6,546 bases of DNA from Planctomycetota bacterium. Its GTDB lineage: Bacteria; Planctomycetota; JAJSAM01. The number at the start of each line of letters is the position of its first letter. Within the stretch, counting starts at the first letter, position 1. Under the pieces are notes generated by a model that was given only the letters and a program-made list of their open reading frames with translations, was not told the origin of the DNA and ran no database searches. The translations under genes were made by a program, and so were the position numbers. Shown here piece after piece: positions 1 to 5,220 of this stretch. The DNA is taken from positions 1-6,546 of the forward strand of contig JAOZQC010000200.1 in NCBI GenBank assembly GCA_029932425.1, read 5' to 3'.

Positions 1-1677
1 CCGCTTCCGGACCCCGGCCCGCACCGCCTCCCGGAACCGCCACGCGGCCGCGAGGATCGCCAGGTCCCGCGCGGGGAGGTCGCCGAGGAGGCCGGCGGGC
101 GCCGCCCGGATCCACTCCCGGGCCCGGGCCCAGAGGCCCCGCCCCGCCTCGCGCAACGCCGCGGCCACGGCTTCCCCGTACCGGGCCCGGGCCGCGGCCC
201 GTCGCTTCCTCCGGAGGGCGTCGATCTCCGCGAGCCGGGCGGCCGCGAAGCCGGCGATTCCTCCCTCCCGGGGGAAGTCCTCTCCGGAGACGAGGGCGCG
301 GGCCGCGTCGAGGTCCCCGGCCGCGATCCGCTCCCGGACCCGCTTCCGGAGGCGGTCGAGACGGAGCGCGGCGGCCTTCTCGATCTCCGCGCCGAGGGCC
401 TCGATGCGGGAGGCCTCCCCCGCGGGGAGGGCCTTCGCGGCCCGGGCGAGGCTCTCCCTCGCCCGGTCGAGCTCGCCCGCCGCCAGGAGGTCCCGGACTC
501 CCTTCTCGAGAGCGGCGCGCCGGGCTTCCTCCTTCTCGTCGAGCTTCCGCTGCAGGTCCGCAGCCAGGCGGGCGGCGCGGCGTCCGGCCCGGGTCTCCGG
601 GTAGGTCCGGGCCACGTCGCGGAGGGCGGCCAGCGCCTCCGCACCGGTCCCCTCCTCGAGGAGCCGTTCCGCGAGATCGAGCTGGCCCTTCGCGTAGGCC
701 TCCGCGGGATCCGGAACCGGGGGCGGGGAGCGGCGCGGGGAGAGGAGGAGGAGAAGGGCGGCCGCCGCCAGGACGAGCCCCGCGAGGGCGGCGGCGGGAA
801 GCCGGGACCGCTTCCGGGCCCCGACCCTGCGCAGGGCGGAGATCGCCGCCCCGAGGGGGCTCTCCCCGCGGGCGAGAAGCGAGAGGTCGAGGGCGAGCTC
901 GTCGAAGGAGCCGTACCGATCCTCCGGAGCCTTGGCCGCCATCTTCGCCAGGAGCTTCGCAAGATCCCCGGAGAGCCCGGGCCGCCTGGTCCGGGGATCC
1001 GGCAGGGGCGTGTGGAGCTGGCACCGGAGGATCGCGCGCCGGCCGCGGCGGGGAAACGGGGCCTCCCCGGTGACGGCGAAGTAGAGGGAGAGGCCGAGGG
1101 AGTAGATGTCCGCCCGGTGGTCCACCACGGCCTCCCGGCGGATCGCCTCCGGGGCCATGTAGGCGGGGGTGCCCACCCGGGGTCCCTCGTCCCCCCTTGC
1201 GAGCAGAGAGACCAGCCCGAGATCGGCGACCTTCACCCGGCTCTCCGCGTCGAACAGGAGGTTCGCGGGCTTCACGTCGCGGTGCATGACCCCGGCCCGG
1301 GCCGCCTCCCCGAGCCCCCGGGCGGCCTCCAGGGCCACCCGGACCGCCTCTCTCTCCGGCAGGGGGCCGTCCCGCGCCACGCGGTCCTTCAGGCTTCCCC
1401 CCGGGCAGTACTCCATGGAGAGCCAGACCCGGCCCTCCGCCTCCCCCAGCGAGAGACCGGCCACGATGTTCTCGTGGGAGAGATTCAGGAGGGCGAGGGC
1501 CTCGCGCGCGAAGCGCCGCCGGTCCTCCTCGTCCCCGGGCCGGGCCAGGATCTTCAGGGCCACCTCCCTTCCGTCCTCCTCTCGGCGGGCGAGCCAGACC
1601 TCCCCCATGGCCCCTTTCCCGAGGAGGCGGAGGAGGCGGTGGCCCGGCACGCGGGGGGGATGGGACGGGCCGCTCAT
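1..1677 (-). CDS. Membrane-anchored Hanks-type Ser/Thr protein kinase, 3' end beyond the window
   Basis: Open from an ATG at 1677 to the left edge (559 codons, no stop). It should phosphorylate proteins on Ser/Thr at the inner face of the cytoplasmic membrane. Kinase domain about residues 13-270: glycine loop GKGAMGEV at 20-27, ATP-anchoring K42, helix-C E59, catalytic HRDVKPAN at 132-139, DLG at 152-154 in place of DFG, and activation-segment GTPAYMAPE at 169-177. All catalytic residues are present, so it should be active. After a basic stretch comes one membrane helix at about 293-312 (Ala/Leu-rich), then an Ala/Arg/Glu-rich, TPR- or coiled-coil-like region (about 320-559 and on) that would lie outside the membrane. 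No Shine-Dalgarno precedes the ATG; a -10-like TACAAT ends 8 bases upstream, which suggests a leaderless mRNA. It is divergent from the two exported TPR proteins. The true C-terminus is unseen; the kinase call is secure, its ligand and substrates unknown. Confidence 0.93.
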   Translation of the reverse strand, partial: MSGPSHPPRVPGHRLLRLLGKGAMGEVWLARREEDGREVALKILARPGDEEDRRRFAREALALLNLSHENIVAGLSLGEAEGRVWLSMEYCPGGSLKDRVARDGPLPEREAVRVALEAARGLGEAARAGVMHRDVKPANLLFDAESRVKVADLGLVSLLARGDEGPRVGTPAYMAPEAIRREAVVDHRADIYSLGLSLYFAVTGEAPFPRRGRRAILRCQLHTPLPDPRTRRPGLSGDLAKLLAKMAAKAPEDRYGSFDELALDLSLLARGESPLGAAISALRRVGARKRSRLPAAALAGLVLAAAALLLLLSPRRSPPPVPDPAEAYAKGQLDLAERLLEEGTGAEALAALRDVARTYPETRAGRRAARLAADLQRKLDEKEEARRAALEKGVRDLLAAGELDRARESLARAAKALPAGEASRIEALGAEIEKAAALRLDRLRKRVRERIAAGDLDAARALVSGEDFPREGGIAGFAAARLAEIDALRRKRRAAARARYGEAVAAALREAGRGLWARAREWIRAAPAGLLGDLPARDLAILAAAWRFREAVRAGVRKR

Positions 1678-1685
1678 GGAGGTCG

Positions 1686-1714
1686 ATTGTAGGAGAACGG
1701 GGGCGGGGTGGAAA
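1686..1714 (-). promoter_or_regulatory. Predicted promoter of the membrane kinase, probably leaderless
   Basis: On the minus strand TTTCCA (1714-1709, 4 of 6 matches to TTGACA) is followed after 17 bases by TACAAT (1691-1686, 5 of 6 matches to TATAAT). Only 8 bases separate TACAAT from the kinase ATG at 1677, so transcription would start at or within a base or two of the start codon. This fits the lack of a Shine-Dalgarno there. Seen by eye only, with no transcript evidence. Confidence 0.5.
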
Positions 1715-1736
1715 TGCGGCACAGGATGGATAGAAT
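1709..1736 (+). promoter_or_regulatory. Predicted promoter of the TPR/DUF1080 operon
   Basis: TGGAAA (1709-1714, 4 of 6 to TTGACA) is followed after 16 bases by TAGAAT (1731-1736, 5 of 6 to TATAAT). The -35 hexamer is the exact complement of the one proposed for the divergent kinase, so the two promoters would compete for it. An 8-base palindrome TCGATCGA (1736-1743) lies at the expected transcription start and could be an operator. Prediction by eye. Confidence 0.42.
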
Positions 1737-1774
1737 CGATCGAGGAGATCGGATCGAACCGAAGGGAGACTCCG

Positions 1775-2860
1775 ATGCGCGTGTGGAAGCGATCCCTCCT
1801 CGCCGCTCTGTTCGTATCCTCGCTCGCGGCGGCGTTCGGGATCGCCCTCGGGGGCGACCGGGACGTGGCGAAGCTCCTGGTGAAGAAGGCGGAGAAGGCC
1901 TGGAAGGCGAAGGACTGGGCGAAGGCGGCGGACTACTACGGGCGGGCCATCGAGGAGTACTCCCCGTACCCCGCGGCCTCCTTCGGGCTCGGGCGGGCCC
2001 TCGAGAAGCTCGGCCGGTCGAAGGAGGCGCTGGACGCCTACCTGGCGTGCCGGGACGCGATCCGGGCCTCGAAGAGACCTTCCCGATCGGAGCGCCGGCT
2101 GCTCAAGCAGGCGGAGAAGGCGATCCGCCGGCTGGGGGCGGGCTACGAGGAGCTGGCGAAGATCGACGAGGAGTTCCGGAAGGGGTGCATCGCGTTCGGA
2201 CGCCGGTACCTGAACTCCGCCCCGGAGTGGTCCAAGCGGGCCTTCCAGAACGCGCTCGCCCTGGACCCCGGGAACCGGCTCGTGCAGGGGTACCTGGAGA
2301 GGCTGGCCGATGTCGAGGGGCCCGGCCGGGCGACGGGCGCCTTCGAGCCCCTGATCCGCGACGACGGCCTCTCCGGCTGGGACCCGGGCGTGAACGGGAC
2401 CTGGTCGTGTGCGGGGGGCGTCATGACCGGGGACCTGTCGGACTCGGCCGGCGTGGCGAACATCATCGCGGCCTGGTACTCCGGCACCTACGCCTTCCGG
2501 GCGAAGGTCCGGATCCTCGAGGCGAGGGGGCCGAAGCCCGTCTGCGGCCTCATGTTCGGGATCAAGAAGGACCTCCGGAACTACGGCCACCTGCTCGTCA
2601 AGTACGAGGGCCTGGTGACCCTCTCCCACTTCACCAAGGCGGGGAACGAGGACGTGCGGAGCGAGCTGCTCCACCGCTTCGACTATTCCCGGTGGCACCG
2701 GCTCCGCATCGAGGTGGAACCGGGGGAGGTGCGCTGCTTCCTCGACGGGAAGAAGGTCTACGAGCTCACCGGGAAGGACGCCGGTGAGTTCGACGGGTCC
2801 GCGGGCATCTTCATCCAGCAGTGCCGGATCCAGGTGAAGGACGTGGGGGTGCGGAGATGA
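1775..2860 (+). CDS. Exported TPR protein with C-terminal DUF1080/LamG-like domain (first of tandem pair)
   Basis: 361 residues. Start chosen at 1775 because a good Shine-Dalgarno (AGGGAG, 6-base spacer) precedes it and a signal peptide begins there; in-frame extension to 1169 runs antisense to the kinase and is not credible. Residues 1-27: basic n-region then hydrophobic core, with no lipobox. Residues about 30-100: TPR-like helices (KAWKAKDWAKAADYYGRAIE), with a further TPR-like pair at about 150-175. Residues about 190-361: a beta-sandwich of the DUF1080 (3-keto-disaccharide hydrolase-like, PF06439)/LamG type, opening with a GLSGW motif and ending with WHRLRIEVEPGEVRCFLDG and GIFIQQC. It probably acts outside the membrane as a binding or scaffold protein; enzymatic activity on sugars is only a family possibility. 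Its stop overlaps the next start (ATGA), so the two are co-translated paralogs. Confidence 0.88.
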   Translation: MRVWKRSLLAALFVSSLAAAFGIALGGDRDVAKLLVKKAEKAWKAKDWAKAADYYGRAIEEYSPYPAASFGLGRALEKLGRSKEALDAYLACRDAIRASKRPSRSERRLLKQAEKAIRRLGAGYEELAKIDEEFRKGCIAFGRRYLNSAPEWSKRAFQNALALDPGNRLVQGYLERLADVEGPGRATGAFEPLIRDDGLSGWDPGVNGTWSCAGGVMTGDLSDSAGVANIIAAWYSGTYAFRAKVRILEARGPKPVCGLMFGIKKDLRNYGHLLVKYEGLVTLSHFTKAGNEDVRSELLHRFDYSRWHRLRIEVEPGEVRCFLDGKKVYELTGKDAGEFDGSAGIFIQQCRIQVKDVGVRR

Positions 2861-3951
2861 GGCGGGCCGCGCTCCTTCCGGTCTGCCTGCTCCTCCTCCT
2901 CGGCCCGGCGGGGCGCTCCCCGGCGGACGAGGACGCCGCCCGGTACTTCACGGAGCGGGGGAACCGGGCCCTGGGAGACAAGGAGTACCGGGAGGCGGAG
3001 CGGCAGTTCACGAAGGCCATCGGGGAGCAGCCGGGCTTCCTCCCCGCCCGGCTGGGGCTCGCCAGGGCCGCCGTCGGTCTCGAGGACCGGCCCAAGGCCG
3101 TCGGCATCCTGGAAGGGATCCTCGATGCCCTGGAGGCGGGGGGGCCGTCGAGCGAGGAGGAGAAGGCGGTCGGTGATGCGGCGGAGAAGCTCCTGAAAGA
3201 CCTGGATCGACCGCGCCTCGAGTACCGGAAGCTCACCCACGCCTACGTGCGAAAGCTCGCCGCTCTCCTCGAACGATGCGCGAAGGAGAACCCGGACCTG
3301 GCTCGCCGGTGCTTTGTGCGGATCGTCCGGGTGGCGCCCCGCCATCCCCTGGTGTCGAAGCTCCGGAAGGAGCACCGCATCCTCCTCGCGGAGAAGCCGG
3401 GGGGGAAGCGGGGGGCCGCGAAGCCCGGCGAGGAGCCGCTCTTCAACGGGGTCGACCTCGAGGGCTGGAGCGGCAAGCCTCCGATCTGGAGCGTGGTGGA
3501 CGGACGGCTCACGGCCGCGGTGGGGGACTCGTCCCGGGTCAACCGGTACTCCCGCTTCCTGGAGGGGGACTACACCCTCGTCTTCGAGGCCCGCCTGGCC
3601 AGGGAGACGGGCGAGATCCCGCTCTTCGGCCTGTGCTTCGGCTTCCGGGGACTCTACCGGCGCTACAACCTCTTCGTGCTCCGGGACAAGTTCCGGTTCA
3701 GCCGCCACGAGGGGAGCGCGGAGCAGGAGACGAAGCTGGCCTCCGTGGCCTACTACCAGGTGAAGGGGGGCGTGGACCGCACCGCCTGGAACCGCTACGA
3801 GATCCGCGTGAGGGGGAAGAAGGTCACGTGCTTCGTCAACGGGGAAGAGATCTGCTCCCACGAATCGGAGGACGCGGACTACGACGGCGCCCCGGCCATG
3901 CTGGTCCAGGACTGCACCGCCGAGTTCCGCCGGATCGTCCTCGTGAAGTAG
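2857..3951 (+). CDS. Exported TPR protein with C-terminal DUF1080/LamG-like domain (second of tandem pair)
   Basis: 364 residues, starting at the ATG that overlaps the upstream stop by four bases (ATGA); the upstream in-frame GTG at 2821 would add residues inside the neighbour and spoil the signal peptide. Residues 1-23: signal peptide with a Leu-rich core and a plausible SPA cleavage site. Cys10 is too early in the core for a convincing lipobox. Residues about 27-90: TPR (FTERGNRALGDKEYREAERQ, then an Ala/Gly-rich second unit). Residues about 100-190: helical linker rich in Lys/Arg. Residues about 193-364: DUF1080/LamG-like sandwich, with the hallmark opening LFNGVDLEGW, WSVVDGRLTA, WNRYEIRVRGKKVTCFVNGE and the terminal strand FRRIVLVK. 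The opening and closing motifs match PF06439 better than in its upstream paralog. Likely extracytoplasmic, working with its partner and perhaps with the divergent membrane kinase. Function is unproven. Confidence 0.9.
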   Translation: MRRAALLPVCLLLLLGPAGRSPADEDAARYFTERGNRALGDKEYREAERQFTKAIGEQPGFLPARLGLARAAVGLEDRPKAVGILEGILDALEAGGPSSEEEKAVGDAAEKLLKDLDRPRLEYRKLTHAYVRKLAALLERCAKENPDLARRCFVRIVRVAPRHPLVSKLRKEHRILLAEKPGGKRGAAKPGEEPLFNGVDLEGWSGKPPIWSVVDGRLTAAVGDSSRVNRYSRFLEGDYTLVFEARLARETGEIPLFGLCFGFRGLYRRYNLFVLRDKFRFSRHEGSAEQETKLASVAYYQVKGGVDRTAWNRYEIRVRGKKVTCFVNGEEICSHESEDADYDGAPAMLVQDCTAEFRRIVLVK

Positions 3952-4120
3952 GACCCCGCCCGGATCCTCCGTTCCCCCGGTCCTCGGGGTCGCTCGTGCC
4001 GGGGCCAGAGGGGGGCACGAGGCATTCCGCCTCCCCATCACCCCGTATCACGGCGGCGGGCGCCTCCGGCGCCTGCTCCCGCCGAACCCGCGAGCCGCGC
4101 GAAGACTTGGAAGGACGGTA
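3952..4120. other. Convergent intergenic region with several hairpins
   Basis: These 169 bases between two convergent genes hold no credible gene. They hold a 5-base hairpin CCCCG/CGGGG (3975-3979 with 3985-3989), a perfect 8-base hairpin (3993-4021), and nested hairpins at 4054-4084: CGGCGGG with CCCGCCG outside, competing with GGCGCC/GGCGCC inside. No T-tract follows on either strand. Probably a bidirectional transcription end. Confidence 0.55.
3993..4021. terminator. Candidate bidirectional terminator hairpin
   Basis: CTCGTGCC (3993-4000) and GGCACGAG (4014-4021) form a perfect 8-base stem around a 13-base loop. It lies 42 bases after the stop of the TPR operon and 100 bases after the stop of the convergent gene. 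No U-run follows on either strand, so it is not a classical intrinsic terminator; it may be a pause or RNA-stabilising structure. Confidence 0.35.
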
Positions 4121-4927
4121 CTACACGGGGGTGAACGGGGCGAACGGGGGGCGGCTGCGGACCCAGTGGGCGAGCGACCGGTTCCCGGGGCAGCGGGTCA
4201 CGGTGGGGCCCTCGAAGCGGACCGTGCGCGTACCTCCCGCGTACTGGGTGCGGACGCCCGCCGTCACCGGCACGTCCCAGAGGTTCGCCAGGCGGAGCAG
4301 CAGGGCGTGGCCGCTCGTCCCCTGGCCCACGTTGCAGCCCATGAGGTTCACGCTTCCGTAGGGCCCGAAGATGCCGCGGAGCCGGCGGAGGTCGGGCTCG
4401 ACGTTCCGGAGGGTGGAGAGGTCGATCGCGGCCCGCTCCCCCGGGAGGATGCTGTGTCCCGAGGAGATCGCCAGCGTGCCCGGGGCCCCGTGGCCGTGCA
4501 GGCGGAGGAGGAAGAGGGGCCGCGCGGCCGCGGTGCGGATGTCCTGCACCGCCTGGGCCACGCCGTTGCACATGCCCCCGCGGAGGACCACCCGCGCGCC
4601 CGCCCGGCGGAGATCGGAGACCTCGGTCTCCAGGAGATCGGGGTCGGTGATGTCCACGGAGTCGACGATGGGGAGATCCTCCCCCGCCGAGATCCGCTGC
4701 CACGTGGCATGGTCCACCCGGCCGTTGGCGGGCATGTGCCGGTCGCCCTGGAACGCCCGGACCGCCGCCTCCGTGTGCCGGCCGAAAACGCCGTCCGGAG
4801 TCAGCTCCGCGCCGGTGCGGATGAGGAGAAGCTGGAGAACACCCACCGTGGGCAGCCGGTCGCCGCGCTGGAGCACGATCTCCCCGGTGCGGGGCGCCGA
4901 ACCGCCGGTCACCAGTTCGAGACCCAT
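4121..4927 (-). CDS. Peptidoglycan-binding-type domain fused to a DUF4347/caspase-like domain
   Basis: 268 residues. Start at 4927 chosen because the peptidoglycan-binding domain begins soon after it and a promoter ends 7 bases upstream; the frame extends further upstream only into a divergent pseudogene. Residues about 15-80 match PF01471: VLQLLL, then DGVFGRHTEAAVRAFQ, then NGRVDHATWQRI. Residues about 85-135 hold an alpha/beta segment with GGMCNGVAQA. Residues about 138-225 resemble DUF4347 and other clan-CD caspase-like folds: a hydrophobic strand then HGHGAPG (144-150), and a second strand then MGCNVGQG (196-203) followed by a helix and a VPVTAGV strand. H146 and C198 would be the catalytic dyad. 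No signal peptide or membrane helix is visible, so export is unexplained. It could be a cytoplasmic effector protease, a cell-wall-associated peptidase, or an inactive relative. The domain calls rest on motifs read by eye; no substrate can be inferred. Confidence 0.82.
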   Translation of the reverse strand: MGLELVTGGSAPRTGEIVLQRGDRLPTVGVLQLLLIRTGAELTPDGVFGRHTEAAVRAFQGDRHMPANGRVDHATWQRISAGEDLPIVDSVDITDPDLLETEVSDLRRAGARVVLRGGMCNGVAQAVQDIRTAAARPLFLLRLHGHGAPGTLAISSGHSILPGERAAIDLSTLRNVEPDLRRLRGIFGPYGSVNLMGCNVGQGTSGHALLLRLANLWDVPVTAGVRTQYAGGTRTVRFEGPTVTRCPGNRSLAHWVRSRPPFAPFTPV

Positions 4928-4934
4928 GGCCGGA

Positions 4935-4963
4935 ATCGTACGCCTGCTCCCGGCCGCGGGCAA
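4935..4963 (-). promoter_or_regulatory. Predicted leaderless promoter of the caspase-like gene
   Basis: On the minus strand TTGCCC (4963-4958, 4 of 6 to TTGACA) and TACGAT (4940-4935, 5 of 6 to TATAAT) are separated by exactly 17 bases. TACGAT ends 7 bases before the ATG at 4927, leaving no room for a Shine-Dalgarno, and none is seen. The layout repeats that of the membrane kinase promoter. Confidence 0.5.
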
Positions 4964-4985
4964 AAGGAGTTCCGGAGAGAGGGCA

Positions 4986-5220
4986 ATGATCGGAACAGGG
5001 CGGGGCGCCTGCCGGATCGAAGCGGAGCCGGGCTGGGGGGGGGGTGGGAACGGTGTACCGGGCGACGGGTCCCGGCGGCACCGTGGTCCCAAAGATCGTG
5101 CACCCGCACCTCCTCACGACGCCGGGATTCTTCCAGCGCTTCCTGCGGGAGGTGGAGGTGGGAAGGCGCGTTGACCACGCCGGCGTGGTCCGCACGCTGA
5201 ACGCGGACGCGATCCTCCTC
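4986..5220 (+). pseudogene. 5' remnant of a second Ser/Thr protein kinase, frameshifted and truncated
   Basis: An ATG at 4986, behind a purine-rich GGAG-type ribosome site at 4974-4977, opens MIGTGRGACRIEAEPGWGG. A run of ten G (5035-5044) then shifts the frame; dropping one G continues as VGTVYRATGPGGTVVPK, IVHPHLLTTPGFF, QRFLREVEVGRRVDH and VVRTLNADAILL. This is the N-lobe of a Hanks kinase of the type usually reading YRIEAELGRGGMGTVYRA, VALKVVHPHLL and HENVVRT. The ATP-binding Lys (in VVPK) and helix-C Glu survive, but conserved positions are changed: L to P and R to W in the glycine loop, AL to VP before the Lys, EN to AG after the conserved His. Homology ends at about 5220 after some 78 residues, before the hinge, catalytic loop and activation segment, where the sequence turns into the antisense helicase remnant. 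It was originally divergent from the caspase-like gene. A non-functional relic. Confidence 0.8.

Noticed and set aside
404..604. Small plus-strand open frame opposite the kinase tail
   Set aside because: Ala/Arg/Ser low-complexity shadow of the kinase coding strand, with no ribosome site.
1169..1774. In-frame N-terminal extension of the first TPR protein upstream of 1775
   Set aside because: It is antisense to the conserved kinase domain, Arg/Ser-rich and low-complexity, and would bury the signal peptide and Shine-Dalgarno at 1775.
2857..2886. Lipoprotein signal (Cys10) in the second TPR protein
   Set aside because: The Cys lies near the start of the hydrophobic core with most Leu residues after it, unlike a lipobox; a standard cleavage near residue 23 fits better.
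2758..4041. Long minus-strand open frame opposite the TPR/DUF1080 genes
   Set aside because: A GC-rich antisense shadow, Pro/Gly/Arg-rich with no motif; the plus strand carries clear domains.
3276..4361. Long plus-strand open frame across the operon end, the intergenic region and the caspase-like gene
   Set aside because: It overlaps the real second TPR gene in another frame, then runs antisense to the caspase-like gene; composition is that of an off-frame GC-rich reading.
4928..5092. Upstream GTG (5092) extension of the caspase-like protein
   Set aside because: The added 55 residues are antisense to the kinase relic and Pro-rich; the peptidoglycan-binding domain and promoter both fit the ATG at 4927.
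4038..5195. Minus-strand open frame covering the caspase-like gene in another frame
   Set aside because: Gly/Pro/Arg/His-rich off-frame translation, while the neighbouring frame holds PF01471-like and HG/GC motifs.
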